Shown piece by piece: positions 1 through 10,000 of a DNA stretch of 64,000 nucleotides. The translations under genes were made by a program, and so were the position numbers. Origin of the DNA: Labrenzia sp. DG1229 (GTDB taxonomy: Bacteria > Pseudomonadota > Alphaproteobacteria > Rhizobiales > Stappiaceae); NCBI RefSeq assembly GCF_000521215.1, contig NZ_KI928925.1:47406-111405 (forward strand), written 5' to 3'. Each line of letters opens with the position of its first letter. Position 1 is the stretch's first letter. The notes beneath the pieces are model-generated. The model saw only the letters and a list, made by a program, of their open reading frames with translations. It did no database searches and had not been told where the DNA came from.

Positions 1-484
1 CGGTCTAGCGCTCTATTCGCTGCTTGTCCTCAGAGATGGTACCCATGGAACACTTTTTACCTTCTTCCTGATGTTTGTGGTGTGGGCGACCGACATCTTT
101 GCCTATTTTACCGGTCGCGCGCTCGGCGGACCCAAACTATGGCAACGTGTGTCCCCCAAAAAGACCTGGTCAGGCGCTCTCGGAGGGTTGATTTGCGCAA
201 CCTTGTTCGGAACAGGCGTCGCCCTTGCCGCCGGGTCCCAAAACCTGATCGCCTGGGCGGCACTGGCCGGTGTGCTGTCGATTGTTTCGCAGGCGGGGGA
301 TTTGCTGGAGTCTGCCATAAAGCGGCGCTTTGACGTAAAGGATTCAAGTCGTCTGATCCCCGGTCACGGCGGTATCATGGACAGAATTGACGGTTTGGTC
401 GCAGCAGCAATCTTTGCAGTTGTTGTCGGACTGGTGTCAGGCGGTTCGCTCTCGGACCCAGTTGCCGGCCTGGGGCTTGGTTGA
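1..484 (+). CDS. cdsA: Phosphatidate cytidylyltransferase, C-terminal part (cut by window start)
   Basis: This integral membrane enzyme makes CDP-diacylglycerol from phosphatidate and CTP, the branch point of phospholipid synthesis. The reading frame is open from base 2, so the start lies upstream; about 160 C-terminal residues are present. The family signature is clear near the end: K-R-R-F-D-V-K-D followed by PGHGGIMDRIDG, whose acidic residues bind the metal-nucleotide. Hydrophobic helices precede it (FFLMFVVWATDIFAYF and the stretch around LFGTGVALAAG). The gene ends 15 bases before dxr and is probably in one operon with it, as in many alphaproteobacteria. Confidence 0.93.
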   Translation, partial: GLALYSLLVLRDGTHGTLFTFFLMFVVWATDIFAYFTGRALGGPKLWQRVSPKKTWSGALGGLICATLFGTGVALAAGSQNLIAWAALAGVLSIVSQAGDLLESAIKRRFDVKDSSRLIPGHGGIMDRIDGLVAAAIFAVVVGLVSGGSLSDPVAGLGLG

Positions 485-499
485 GTTGGAGAAAAATCA

Positions 500-1711
500 A
501 TGACGGCTGAGGCCGAAAAGATGGGTGTGTCAGGACCTGTCAGAGTAACAGTGCTGGGTGCAACGGGGTCAATCGGTCAAAGCCTGGCAGACCTGATTGA
601 ACGAAATCCTCACCGTTTTGAAGTCGTTGCACTTGTTGCAAACAAGAATGCCGAAGCACTAGCCGAGATGGCAATTCGTCTCAAGGCGTCGTCTGCTGTT
701 CTTGCAGAAGAGGGACGGCACCGGGAACTGGTCGAGAGGCTTAGCGGACGGGGTATTGCTGCGTCAGCCGGTCGAAATGCTGTATTTGAGGCAGTGGACA
801 GGGAAACCGACATAGTTGTCGGAGCGATTGTCGGCGCTGCAGGGTTGGAGCCGACCTTCCGCGCCATAAAGCCAGGCAGAAGAATTGCGCTTGCCAACAA
901 GGAGTGTCTTGTCTGTGCAGGCGAGCTTTTCATGTCCCGTATCCGTGAAACAGGTGCAGAACTCCTGCCTGTGGACAGCGAACACAACGCGATATTTCAG
1001 GTTTTTGAAACGGAACAGGCAGATCAGGTTGAAAAAATCATACTGACTGCGTCGGGTGGTCCCTTCAGGACGTGGTCGCATGGCGACATGACCCGGATCA
1101 CGCCCGAGCAGGCGCTCAACCACCCAAACTGGGACATGGGCGCACGCATCACGGTCGACAGTGCATCAATGATGAACAAAGGCCTGGAGGTGATTGAGGC
1201 TTCGCATCTTTTTCCTGTATCGCATGATCAGCTGGATGTGCTTGTTCACCCACAATCGGCGGTGCATGGCCTAGTCCAATACAAAGATGGATCGCTTCTC
1301 GCTCAACTCGGGAGCCCGGACATGCGTACTCCGATTGCGCATTGCCTTGCATTTCCGCGGCGCATGGCGGTGCCGGTCAAACGCCTGGATCTTGCCAGGC
1401 TTGGAACATTGTCCTTTGAACCCGCCGATCCCGAACGGTTTCCCGCGCTGCAACTTGCTTTGGACGCCATGAGGGCAGGCGGTGCAGCCCCTGCCGCGTT
1501 GAATGCGGCCGACGAAATTGCGGTCGAGGCGTTCCTTTGCAAAAAGATCGGCTTCCTTGATATCCCACAGGCAATAGAAGCTGTATTGAAACAGCTTTCG
1601 GCAAGCGGTCATCTTGCGGTTTCAAAAAGTGTTGAAGACGTGATCAAACTGGATATCGAAGCTCGGCAAAAGACCCTAGAATGGGTGAACTCGATCCCGT
1701 CATCGCATTGA
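500..1711 (+). CDS. dxr: 1-deoxy-D-xylulose 5-phosphate reductoisomerase
   Basis: The enzyme carries out the committed step of the non-mevalonate isoprenoid pathway, turning DXP into 2-C-methyl-D-erythritol 4-phosphate with NADPH and a divalent metal. The 403-residue length is normal. The NADPH-binding GATGSIG is at residues 20-26, LANKECLV at 131-138 and the metal/substrate motif VDSEHNAIFQ at 158-167. The ATG at 500 has GGAG about ten bases upstream; an in-frame ATG seven codons later is an alternative start. It lies between cdsA and rseP, the usual order. Confidence 0.97.
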   Translation: MTAEAEKMGVSGPVRVTVLGATGSIGQSLADLIERNPHRFEVVALVANKNAEALAEMAIRLKASSAVLAEEGRHRELVERLSGRGIAASAGRNAVFEAVDRETDIVVGAIVGAAGLEPTFRAIKPGRRIALANKECLVCAGELFMSRIRETGAELLPVDSEHNAIFQVFETEQADQVEKIILTASGGPFRTWSHGDMTRITPEQALNHPNWDMGARITVDSASMMNKGLEVIEASHLFPVSHDQLDVLVHPQSAVHGLVQYKDGSLLAQLGSPDMRTPIAHCLAFPRRMAVPVKRLDLARLGTLSFEPADPERFPALQLALDAMRAGGAAPAALNAADEIAVEAFLCKKIGFLDIPQAIEAVLKQLSASGHLAVSKSVEDVIKLDIEARQKTLEWVNSIPSSH

Positions 1712-1811
1712 TGCGTCGGGAAAATAATGTGTCCTACCATTAACGCGCCGTAATTCTCTTATTAATAGAGTGGTGCGATAAATGCCAAGTTGCGTCAGAT
1801 CGGACCCCTTA

Positions 1812-2954
1812 ATGGACCTTCTAGTTTCTGCTTATTCCCTCGTTGTCGGGACGATCATTCCCTTCCTGTTCGTTTTGACAATTGTGGTTTTTTTCCATGA
1901 GCTTGGGCATTTCGCGGTTGCGCGCTGGTGCAACGTGAAGGTTGATGCATTTGCAGTTGGATTCGGCAAGGAAATCTTCGGGTGGTATGACAAGAAGGGT
2001 ACGCGCTGGAAACTATGCATGATCCCCCTGGGAGGGTACGTGAAATTTGCCGGTGACGAAAACGCAGCCAGCGTCCCAAGTCGGGAACTCATTGCAAGCA
2101 TGAGTGCGGAAGAGAGAAAAACGGCTTTCATAGCGAAAGCTGTCTGGCAACGGGCCGCAATTGTTGCTGCAGGTCCGATTGCCAATTTTCTGCTTGCCAT
2201 CGTGATTTTTGCGGCTCTGTTTGCATCCGCGGGCAAGCAGGGTCTTGTTCCGGTCGTCGACGAGGTCTTTCCGGACGGCGCTGCAGAGCGCGGTGGTATC
2301 CATGCCGGAGATATCGTGAAAGAAATCGACGGGCGAGAAATCCACACCTTCGGAGAACTGCGGCAGATTGTGCTGATGAACGCGAACAATCCGCTTGTTT
2401 TCGAAGTGGACCGTGGTGGAAACCTCGTGAGTCTGACGGTAACGCCTGACGCCAAGGAAAAGGAAGTCTTCTTCGGTGAACGGCAGATGGCGGGTGATAT
2501 CGGTTTGCGCGGCAATGCCGATCCCGAGAATGTCATTCATATCAAGTACGGTCCCATTGGGGCTCTTGGCGAGGGCGTCAAGGAAACCTACCGGATAATG
2601 GACGGCACCGTCAGTTACATCTGGGGTGTGATCACGCGGCGTCAGTCGGCCGACCAGCTCGGCGGACCGATCCGGGTGGCCGAAATTTCAGGAAAAGTTG
2701 CGGATCACGGAATTATTCCGCTGATTTCGCTTGCAGCGGTCCTGTCGGTCAGCATCGGACTGATAAATCTGGCCCCGATACCAATCCTTGATGGCGGGCA
2801 CCTGGTCTTTTTTGCCGCTGAGGCCTTGCGTGGCAAGCCGCTCAGTGAGCGCGTTCAGGATGTAGGATTCAGGATCGGATTGGGCTTGGTACTTATGCTG
2901 ATGGTTTTCGTAACCTGGAGGGATATTTTGCGTCTCGTATCAAACGATTCCTAG
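1812..2954 (+). CDS. rseP: Site-2 protease RseP (M50 zinc metalloprotease)
   Basis: This is an inner-membrane intramembrane protease that cleaves anti-sigma factors and remnant signal peptides. With the start at 1812 (MDLLVSAYSL) it has 380 residues. The zinc motif HELGH is at residues 29-33 in the first membrane helix, a periplasmic PDZ segment with repeated glycine turns follows in the middle, and the second metal-site motif LDGGH is near the C-terminus with a final membrane helix. An upstream in-frame ATG at 1782 would add ten residues; neither start has a strong ribosome binding site, and 1812 is preferred because family members begin MDxL just before the first helix. Confidence 0.93.
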   Translation: MDLLVSAYSLVVGTIIPFLFVLTIVVFFHELGHFAVARWCNVKVDAFAVGFGKEIFGWYDKKGTRWKLCMIPLGGYVKFAGDENAASVPSRELIASMSAEERKTAFIAKAVWQRAAIVAAGPIANFLLAIVIFAALFASAGKQGLVPVVDEVFPDGAAERGGIHAGDIVKEIDGREIHTFGELRQIVLMNANNPLVFEVDRGGNLVSLTVTPDAKEKEVFFGERQMAGDIGLRGNADPENVIHIKYGPIGALGEGVKETYRIMDGTVSYIWGVITRRQSADQLGGPIRVAEISGKVADHGIIPLISLAAVLSVSIGLINLAPIPILDGGHLVFFAAEALRGKPLSERVQDVGFRIGLGLVLMLMVFVTWRDILRLVSNDS

Positions 2955-3116
2955 CAGCCGTGACATTGACGCAACGTCTTCAGACTAAATCGCTTTCGGC
3001 CTCGAACGGCTGTTGCGTTATCGGCAAAAACCTATAAAACGATCGTCGGTTCCGAGAATCCGCTTGGGTGAGCGCGATTTCTTGGATGGGGTACTAAAAA
3101 AAGGCATAGCGCAATA

Positions 3117-5498
3117 ATGCAGCGATTGCAGAAACTTACACGGGCCGTGTTTCTTGCGGCAGCCGTATTTTCAATCGGGTCGGTTCTGCCTCAGTTTGTG
3201 GTGCAACTATCTTTTGTAAATGTTGCAGAAGCAGCCGTCGCCAGAAGCATTCAGGTGCAAGGCAATACCCGTATCGAGGATGAGACAGTCATCAGTTACA
3301 TGACGATTGTCCCGGGGCGCTCTTACAGTGCGTTCGATATTGATGAGTCCCTGAAAGCCCTCTACGCAACGGGTTTGTTTGCCACGGTTGATATCACCCC
3401 GCGTGGCAGCACTGTCATTGTGACGGTTTCCGAAAACCCGATTATCAACCGGGTTTCATTTGAAGGTAACCGGAAAATCAAGGACAATGCGCTCGAAACG
3501 GCAATCCGTTCGCAGCCGAGGTCGACACTTTCACGTGCCAAGGTTCAGGCCGACGTCCAGAATATTCTAGAATCCTACCGTCGCTCCGGGCGCTTTGGTG
3601 CGTCCGTTGAGCCGCAAATCATTGATCGCGGACAGAATCGCGTCGATCTGGTGTTTGAAATCAACGAAGGTTCCAAAACCGGTGTCGAGCGTATCAGTTT
3701 CATCGGAAACAGCGCATTCAGCGATGGTCGTCTGCGTGACGTGATCCGGACACGCGAAAGCGGCCTGTTGAGCTTCCTTCGCAGCACCGATACCTATGAC
3801 CCTGATCGTCTCGCCGCCGACGAGGAACTGCTGAGGCAGTACTATAACAAAAAGGGCTATGCCGATTTCCGCATTGTTTCCGTGAGTGCCGATCTCGATC
3901 GTGAGCAGAATATTTTCTATGTCACGTTTACGGTCGACGAGGGCGAAAAGTACAAGATCGGTGAAGTGGAACTCGTTTCAACGATTGCCGAGGTGGATCC
4001 GGAAGATCTGCGCAAGCTGGTGCGGACACGTAGCGGGCAAACCTTCAACTCTCTGCGTGTCGAGCAGTCCGTTGAAGATATTACACTGCGTGTGTCGGAA
4101 GAAGGTTATGCGTTCGCCAGGGTTCGCCCTCGCGGTGCACGCAACTACGACGACAATACAATTTCGTTGATCTACTACATCGAGGAAGGGCCGCGGGCTT
4201 ATATCGAGCGGATCAACATCATCGGCAACGACCGGACGCGTGAATACGTCATTCGTCGCGAATTCGATATTGTCGAAGGCGACGCCTTCAACCGTGCACT
4301 GGTTGACAAGGCGGAGCGGAGACTTCGCAATCTCGGATTTTTCGAAAACATCTCGATCACGACGCAGCAGGGCAGTGCGCCGGACCGTGTCGTCGTCAAT
4401 GTGCGGGTGGAAGAGAAGCCGACCGGTGAAATCTCGTTCGGTGTTGGATATTCAACAGTTGACGGTATTATCGGCGACGTGTCGCTCACCGAAAAGAACT
4501 TCCTTGGCCGAGGCCAGTTCGTGAAGCTATCCATCGGTGGAGGCACGGACACGCAATCCTATGAATTCCGCTTCGTTGAGCCTTTCTTCATGGGTCGCCG
4601 CGTTGCGTTGGATCTCGATGTCTACAGACGTGTCGACGATGCGAACGACTACCGGTCGTTTGACCAGAAAAGAACCGGTGGTGGGTTCGGCTTTACGCTG
4701 CCGCTGCGCGAAGAAGAACTTTCGCTTCGTTTGTTCTACAGCATCTTCCAGGAAGAGAACTCCGATCCGGACAACCAGTCTACGAGCATCAACAACTGTA
4801 ACACGTCAAATCTGTCTCTCGCCGTCTGTGACTCGCTTGGTACTTATCTGACGTCGCTTGTCGGCTACGATCTGCGTTACAATACGCTTGACCGCAACAT
4901 CGATCCCTCCGACGGTATATATGCCTCGTTCGGTCAGGAATTTGCCGGTGTTGGTGGCGACAGCTATTACATCAAAACAGAAGCTCAGGCTCGCGCTTAC
5001 AAGGAAATCCTTGCTGATTATGGGCTCGTAGGCAGCCTTCAGCTTCGCGGTGGTAACATCATGGCCATCGGCGACGAGCGGCTGCGTGTCTCGGAACAGT
5101 TCATGCTTGGTGGTAACTTCGTCCGTGGTTTCGAGAACCAGGGTATCGGACCGCGGGATGCCTCGACAGATGATGCTATCGGCGGCAGGTTCTACTTTGC
5201 AGCAACCGCAGAAGGAACCTTCCCGTTCCCGGTCCTTCCCAAGGAATTCGGTTTGAGCGGAGCCGTGTTTGCCGATGCAGGTTCTCTCTGGAACGCCGAC
5301 AGCGATCTGGTGGGTCTCGTTGAAAACAACGGTGGCACGATTGACTCTGACGATTTTGCCATCAGGGCGTCCGTAGGTGCCGGTATTCGTTGGAGGTCGC
5401 CATTCGGTCCGATCCGTGCGGACTTTGCATATCCGCTCGTAAAGGAAGACTCTGACAAGACGCAGTTGTTCCGATTGAGCGGCGGTACCCGCTTCTAA
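3117..5498 (+). CDS. bamA: Outer membrane protein assembly factor BamA
   Basis: BamA is the essential outer-membrane insertase that folds beta-barrel proteins. The 793-residue product has an N-terminal signal sequence ending near VNVAEAAVA, then five POTRA repeats (about residues 40-430) and a C-terminal 16-strand barrel. The last residue is phenylalanine (SGGTRF), the typical outer-membrane C-terminal signature. The barrel contains the conserved VRGF-type loop motif as FVRGFENQG. It follows rseP after 162 bases and precedes the lipid A genes, but a strong terminator follows it. Confidence 0.96.
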   Translation: MQRLQKLTRAVFLAAAVFSIGSVLPQFVVQLSFVNVAEAAVARSIQVQGNTRIEDETVISYMTIVPGRSYSAFDIDESLKALYATGLFATVDITPRGSTVIVTVSENPIINRVSFEGNRKIKDNALETAIRSQPRSTLSRAKVQADVQNILESYRRSGRFGASVEPQIIDRGQNRVDLVFEINEGSKTGVERISFIGNSAFSDGRLRDVIRTRESGLLSFLRSTDTYDPDRLAADEELLRQYYNKKGYADFRIVSVSADLDREQNIFYVTFTVDEGEKYKIGEVELVSTIAEVDPEDLRKLVRTRSGQTFNSLRVEQSVEDITLRVSEEGYAFARVRPRGARNYDDNTISLIYYIEEGPRAYIERINIIGNDRTREYVIRREFDIVEGDAFNRALVDKAERRLRNLGFFENISITTQQGSAPDRVVVNVRVEEKPTGEISFGVGYSTVDGIIGDVSLTEKNFLGRGQFVKLSIGGGTDTQSYEFRFVEPFFMGRRVALDLDVYRRVDDANDYRSFDQKRTGGGFGFTLPLREEELSLRLFYSIFQEENSDPDNQSTSINNCNTSNLSLAVCDSLGTYLTSLVGYDLRYNTLDRNIDPSDGIYASFGQEFAGVGGDSYYIKTEAQARAYKEILADYGLVGSLQLRGGNIMAIGDERLRVSEQFMLGGNFVRGFENQGIGPRDASTDDAIGGRFYFAATAEGTFPFPVLPKEFGLSGAVFADAGSLWNADSDLVGLVENNGGTIDSDDFAIRASVGAGIRWRSPFGPIRADFAYPLVKEDSDKTQLFRLSGGTRF

Positions 5499-5523
5499 GC
5501 TGCGGTCTTTTACGGTAGAAAAC

Positions 5524-5553
5524 GGCCGCCGGGTCTCTACGGCGGCCTTTTTT
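5524..5553 (+). terminator. Rho-independent terminator after bamA
   Basis: A perfect 7-bp stem GGCCGCC (5524-5530) / GGCGGCC (5541-5547) encloses a ten-base loop and is followed at once by six T residues. It lies 26 bases after the bamA stop and 26 bases before the lpxD start, so it should end or attenuate transcription from bamA into the lipid A genes. Confidence 0.85.
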
Positions 5554-5578
5554 ATTGGCTGGTAACAAGGATGACATC

Positions 5579-6616
5579 ATGTCCGAGCCGAGGTTTTTTG
5601 AAATACCAGCTTCCGTTTCCCTGAAAACGGTCGCCGTCTGGGCGGATGCAGAGATCTATCGGGGAGATGAAACTCTCGAGATTTCGGAAGTTGCGCCGCT
5701 GGAAGATGCCGGTCCCGGAGCCTTGGTGTTCTTCGACAACACGGCCTACCTGAATCAACTCGAAGCAACGGGTGCAGCAGCTTGTTTAGTGGGAAAGCGG
5801 CACAAGAAGAAAGTCCCGGAAGGTGTCGCCGTATTAGTCTGCTCGGAAGCCTATCGATCCTGGGCCATGGTTCTGGCACATCTGTACCCGGCTGCCATGA
5901 CGCCGAAGGATACCTTGATTTCGGGTGTGTCCGAACGCGCAGTTGTTGATCCTGCCGCAATTCTTGAAGAAAATGTCACAGTTGAACCGGGGGCTGTCGT
6001 AGGCGCTGATGTTGAAATCGGGTCGGGCACCGTAATTCGGTCAAACGCTGTTATCGGGCGTGGTGTCAAGATTGGCCGCGACTGTGTCGTCGGGGCGAAT
6101 TGTACGGTTCAGCACACCGTATTGGGAAACCGTGTTTGTCTCCATCCGGGTGTTTGCAGCGGTCAGGATGGTTTCGGTTACGCTATGGGACCACAGGGAC
6201 ACCTGAAAGTTCCTCAGGTCGGACGCGTTATCATACAAGACGATGTTGAAATCGGTGCCAATACCACGATCGACCGTGGTGCCAATCGGGACACCGTGAT
6301 TGGCGAGGGAACGAAGATCGACAACCAGGTACAGATTGGTCACAACGTGGTTGTCGGGCGCCATTGCGTGCTCGTCTCTCAGGTGGGGTTGTCCGGGAGT
6401 TGCACGCTGGAAGACTTCGTTGCCATCGGCGGCAAAACCGGTGTACGCGGGCACATTACAATCGGGATGGGTGCCCAGGTGGCCGCTGTAAGTGTTGTGA
6501 ACGACGATCTGGCAGCCGGCGGCCGCTACGGCGGGACTCCCGCAAAACCGGTCAAACAGTGGTTCAGGGAAGTCGCGGCTGTTAGAAAACTTGCAGAACG
6601 CGGCGACGAGTCGTAA
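5579..6616 (+). CDS. lpxD: UDP-3-O-acylglucosamine N-acyltransferase
   Basis: LpxD adds the second hydroxyacyl chain (from acyl-ACP) to UDP-3-O-acyl-glucosamine in lipid A synthesis, as a cytoplasmic trimer. The 345-residue product has the N-terminal uridine-binding domain followed by a left-handed parallel beta helix of hexapeptide repeats ([16 protein letters not shown] and similar). The catalytic histidine region is seen as [14 protein letters not shown]. The ATG at 5579 is chosen because AAGGA precedes it by seven bases; an upstream TTG at 5555 overlaps the end of the terminator. It is the first gene of lpxD-fabZ-lpxA-lpxI-lpxB. Confidence 0.96.
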   Translation: MSEPRFFEIPASVSLKTVAVWADAEIYRGDETLEISEVAPLEDAGPGALVFFDNTAYLNQLEATGAAACLVGKRHKKKVPEGVAVLVCSEAYRSWAMVLAHLYPAAMTPKDTLISGVSERAVVDPAAILEENVTVEPGAVVGADVEIGSGTVIRSNAVIGRGVKIGRDCVVGANCTVQHTVLGNRVCLHPGVCSGQDGFGYAMGPQGHLKVPQVGRVIIQDDVEIGANTTIDRGANRDTVIGEGTKIDNQVQIGHNVVVGRHCVLVSQVGLSGSCTLEDFVAIGGKTGVRGHITIGMGAQVAAVSVVNDDLAAGGRYGGTPAKPVKQWFREVAAVRKLAERGDES

Positions 6617-6667
6617 ACGGGCCGATGAAATAGAACTTTACGGAGTCAATCCGCCAAGGGGCACTTC

Positions 6668-7132
6668 ATGGAAGACGCAGAAAAACAGACGCTTGCCAGT
6701 GCAGACATCATGACGATCATGAAGCTTCTGCCACACCGGTATCCTTTCCTGCTTATCGATAAGATCATCGAGATGGATGGGGATAACAGTTGCATTGGAA
6801 TAAAAAACGTCACAATCAACGAACCGCATTTCACCGGTCACTTTCCTGAAAGACCCGTATTTCCAGGCGTGTTGCTGATCGAGGCAATGGCACAGACGGC
6901 GGGCGCGCTTTGCGTCCATGCCAGGGGTGCCGACGCTCCTCCGCAACTGGTGTATTTTCTGACTATCGACAAGGCAAAATTTCGCAAACCTGTAGAGCCG
7001 GGTGATCAGGTTTATTTTCACGTCAAGAAAATCAAGCAACGCTCCAATATCTGGAAGTTCGACGCCGTCGCCCAGGTGAACGGAACAAAGGTTGCAGAAG
7101 CAGAAGTCAGCGCCATGCTGGTAGATGCGTGA
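6668..7132 (+). CDS. fabZ: (3R)-hydroxyacyl-ACP dehydratase FabZ
   Basis: This hot-dog-fold enzyme removes water from 3-hydroxyacyl-ACP in fatty acid elongation, competing with LpxA/LpxD for hydroxyacyl-ACP. The 154-residue length is typical. The active-site histidine is H58 in [12 protein letters not shown] and the catalytic glutamate is E72 in [14 protein letters not shown] lies eight bases before the ATG. The gene lies between lpxD and lpxA, the conserved order in proteobacteria. Confidence 0.97.
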   Translation: MEDAEKQTLASADIMTIMKLLPHRYPFLLIDKIIEMDGDNSCIGIKNVTINEPHFTGHFPERPVFPGVLLIEAMAQTAGALCVHARGADAPPQLVYFLTIDKAKFRKPVEPGDQVYFHVKKIKQRSNIWKFDAVAQVNGTKVAEAEVSAMLVDA

Positions 7133-7138
7133 GGACAA

Positions 7139-7936
7139 ATGACAGATATACATCCAACGGCCATCGTTGAAGACGGGGCCGTGATCGGCGAGGGTGCTCG
7201 CATCGGTCCATATTCAATTGTCGGACCGAACGTCAATCTTGCGGATGGCGTAATTCTTGAAGCTCATGTTGCCGTTGCCGGTCACACAAGCATCGGATCG
7301 AAAACACATATTTTTCCTTTCGCGAGTATTGGACACAAGCCACAGGATCTGAAGTACTCCGGTGAAGTGACGAGACTTGAAGTCGGGTCGAACAACCAGA
7401 TCAGGGAACATGTGACAATGAGCCCGGGAACTGAAGGCGGCGGTGGCGTGACAACAGTTGGCGACAATTGCCTGTTCATGATGGGCTCCCATGTCGGGCA
7501 CGACTGTCAGGTCGGCAATCATGCCATTCTCGCAAACAATGCTACCTTGGCTGGTCATGTTGAATTGGACGATTTTGTCATTCTGGGTGGGCTGAGTGCG
7601 GTCCGCCAGTGGTCGCGCATCGGCACGGGTGCAATTGTCGGCGGTATGACCGGCGTTGAATTCGACGTCATTCCCTATGGTTCGGTGATCGGTGACAGAG
7701 CACGCCTTGCCGGTCTCAATCTGGTGGGCCTGAAGCGCAAAGGTCTGCCCCGCGATCAGATACATGCGCTCCGCGCAGCCTATCGTGCGCTGTTTGAAAG
7801 CAATGAAGGCACGCTTCGCAGTAGAGCGGAAACACTTGCGGCCGACAGTTCCGATCAACCCCTTGTCAAAACGGTGACGGATTTTATCCTGGAAAAGGAA
7901 GATCGGCGGTTCTGTACGCCGCGTACTGAAGACTGA
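7139..7936 (+). CDS. lpxA: Acyl-ACP--UDP-N-acetylglucosamine O-acyltransferase
   Basis: LpxA carries out the first step of lipid A synthesis, acylating the 3-OH of UDP-GlcNAc. The 265-residue protein is a hexapeptide-repeat beta helix with the expected C-terminal helical region (RDQIHALRAAYRALFES). The catalytic dyad histidine is in SHVGHD (residues 117-122, with H121 matching H125 of the E. coli enzyme). GAGGA precedes the ATG, which starts six bases after the fabZ stop, so coupling is likely. Confidence 0.97.
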   Translation: MTDIHPTAIVEDGAVIGEGARIGPYSIVGPNVNLADGVILEAHVAVAGHTSIGSKTHIFPFASIGHKPQDLKYSGEVTRLEVGSNNQIREHVTMSPGTEGGGGVTTVGDNCLFMMGSHVGHDCQVGNHAILANNATLAGHVELDDFVILGGLSAVRQWSRIGTGAIVGGMTGVEFDVIPYGSVIGDRARLAGLNLVGLKRKGLPRDQIHALRAAYRALFESNEGTLRSRAETLAADSSDQPLVKTVTDFILEKEDRRFCTPRTED

Positions 7937-7940
7937 TGCG

Positions 7941-8825
7941 ATGGCCAACCCGGTCGAAAAACAGATTGGGCGCCTTGCCCTGATTGCGGGAAACGGCAGT
8001 TTGCCTGGACAAATTGCTGACGCTCTCGCAAGTGACGGGCGGGAGTTTGAAGTTGTCGCGATAAAAGGCGAGGCGAACGCCGCAACAAGACAGATGGCAA
8101 GGGTAGTACTTGGCTGGGGTGAAGTCGGACGTCTTTACAACTTTCTGAAGAGCAACGGGTGTGAAGACGTGCTGCTGATTGGTGGCGTGACACGCAGACC
8201 AGACTTTACCTCGATATTCGGCGACTTTGGTACATTCAGGCGCTTGCCGTCGATATTTCGCGCACTCACCGGCGGGGACGACAGCCTGTTGTCCAAGGTC
8301 ATTCGTCTTTTTGAAAAAGAAGGGTTTCGTGTCGTGGGTATCAAGGACGTTGTGCCGCAGCTGCTGGCATCGAGCGGAGTCCTCGGGAATGTCCAACCGA
8401 AATCGAAAGATTGGCATGACCTTGAACTTGCGCTCAGGGCGACCGAAAAACTGGGCGAACTGGATATCGGACAAGCAGCAGTTGCCGTTGGTGGGCGTGT
8501 CATTGCACTGGAAGGCGCTGAAGGCACAGATGCAATGCTTATGCGGTGTGCGGACTTGAAGAACAGCGGTCGGGTAAGAAACAAGGGCCGTTCGGGTGTG
8601 CTGGTAAAAACAGCAAAGCCTGGGCAGGATTTGCGTGTTGATCTTCCGACTATAGGACCAAAAACGATCGAGCTTGCCGTATCAGCAGGGCTTTGCGGAA
8701 TTGCCGTTGAGGCTCATGGCGCTCTGATTTCCAACAAGGTAGAAACGTTGAAAAAAGCCGATTCCGATGGGTTGTTCCTGATCGGGATTGACCGTTCCAA
8801 TGAAGCGGGAGAGCCAGGTAAGTGA
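7941..8825 (+). CDS. lpxI: UDP-2,3-diacylglucosamine pyrophosphatase LpxI
   Basis: LpxI hydrolyses UDP-2,3-diacylglucosamine to lipid X and UMP, and replaces the unrelated LpxH in most alphaproteobacteria. The 294-residue product shows the N-terminal LpxI motif IAGNGSLPGQIADAL and the C-terminal DUF1009-type region (GQAAVAVGGRVIALEGAEGTD; GRSGVLVKTAKPGQDLRVDLPTIG). It starts five bases after the lpxA stop, and its stop codon overlaps the lpxB start (GTGA). Confidence 0.95.
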   Translation: MANPVEKQIGRLALIAGNGSLPGQIADALASDGREFEVVAIKGEANAATRQMARVVLGWGEVGRLYNFLKSNGCEDVLLIGGVTRRPDFTSIFGDFGTFRRLPSIFRALTGGDDSLLSKVIRLFEKEGFRVVGIKDVVPQLLASSGVLGNVQPKSKDWHDLELALRATEKLGELDIGQAAVAVGGRVIALEGAEGTDAMLMRCADLKNSGRVRNKGRSGVLVKTAKPGQDLRVDLPTIGPKTIELAVSAGLCGIAVEAHGALISNKVETLKKADSDGLFLIGIDRSNEAGEPGK

Positions 8826-10000
8826 GCGTCAGCTTACCGACAATCTGTCTGGTTGCCGGAGAGGAGTCGGGAGATCAACTCGGGTCCGAACTGATGAAGG
8901 CTTTGAACGGGAGGCTGGACAGCGGCGCACGGTATTGCGGCGTGGGTGGTGAGCGCATGCTGAAGCTTGGTATGACAAGCTTCTTCAACATGTCGGACGT
9001 GTCAGTCATGGGGATCAGCGCGGTGCTGGCACGCTTGCCCTTGATCGTCCGGCGCGTGTACCAGACGGTTGATGCAATTGTTGCCTCCAATCCCTCCGTG
9101 CTGGTGATAATCGATAGCCCCGATTTTACTCACAGCGTTGCCAGGCGGGTCAGAAAACGCGCTCCACACATTCCCATTGTCGGGTACGTTTCTCCCTCCG
9201 TCTGGGCATGGCGGCCAGGCAGGGCGAAGAAAATGAGCGCTTATGTAGACGAGTTACTGGCTCTTTTGCCATTCGAACCCGGTGAACACAGGAAACTCGG
9301 TGGCCCTCCCACTCACTATGTCGGTCACCCTTTGAGCGAAAATATTGCTGATCTTCGACCATCGGGCGAGGAACGAACAGCGTTCAGCGCAGGCAAGAAC
9401 GTTCTGGTCGTGTTACCGGGCAGCCGGCGCAGCGAAGTTGACCGATTGCTGAGTGTATTTGGTGAGACTGTTGCGCTTGTGAAGAGGGACATTCCGGGGC
9501 TCGAAGTGCTGCTTCCGGCGGTCGGACATCTGGAAAGCAGGATCCGGGACGGCGTCGCCGACTGGGAATGCAAGCCTGAGATCGTGACAGGCCCGCGGGC
9601 AAAACAGGCCGCATTCCGCAGGGCGCATGCCGGACTTGCGGCGTCCGGGACTGTCTCGCTAGAACTGGCACTATCTGGCGTGCCGATGGTTGTCGCCTAC
9701 AAGGTCGATTGGTTTTTCCGCAGGCTCAAGGAACTCAATCGCGTTTTCAAACTGGCCAAAGTGGATAATTTCGTGCTGCCGAATATCATTCTCGGAAAGA
9801 AAGCAATTCCTCAGTTTCTTGACGAGGAGGTCGTGCCGGCCATTCTTGCAGGCCATTTGAAAGAATTGCTGCAAAACGGCCGCGAGCGCAATTTGCAGCT
9901 TGCTGAACTTTCCCGCCTGGATGATCTCATGCACCTGCCGGACGGGCACAGTCAAAGCGACACAGCTGCGGAGATCGTCATTCGCACAATGAGAACTTGA
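8822..10000 (+). CDS. lpxB: Lipid A disaccharide synthase
   Basis: This GT19 glycosyltransferase joins UDP-2,3-diacylglucosamine and lipid X into the lipid A disaccharide at the inner membrane. The product is 392 residues. Family motifs are visible as the N-terminal VAGEESGDQLG, the central SPSVWAWRPGRAKKM, PGSRRSEVDRLL and the nucleotide-binding ASGTVSLELAL. The start is GTG at 8822, four bases overlapping the lpxI stop, so translation is coupled. It is the last gene of the lipid A cluster; 365 gene-free bases follow. Confidence 0.96.
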   Translation: MSVSLPTICLVAGEESGDQLGSELMKALNGRLDSGARYCGVGGERMLKLGMTSFFNMSDVSVMGISAVLARLPLIVRRVYQTVDAIVASNPSVLVIIDSPDFTHSVARRVRKRAPHIPIVGYVSPSVWAWRPGRAKKMSAYVDELLALLPFEPGEHRKLGGPPTHYVGHPLSENIADLRPSGEERTAFSAGKNVLVVLPGSRRSEVDRLLSVFGETVALVKRDIPGLEVLLPAVGHLESRIRDGVADWECKPEIVTGPRAKQAAFRRAHAGLAASGTVSLELALSGVPMVVAYKVDWFFRRLKELNRVFKLAKVDNFVLPNIILGKKAIPQFLDEEVVPAILAGHLKELLQNGRERNLQLAELSRLDDLMHLPDGHSQSDTAAEIVIRTMRT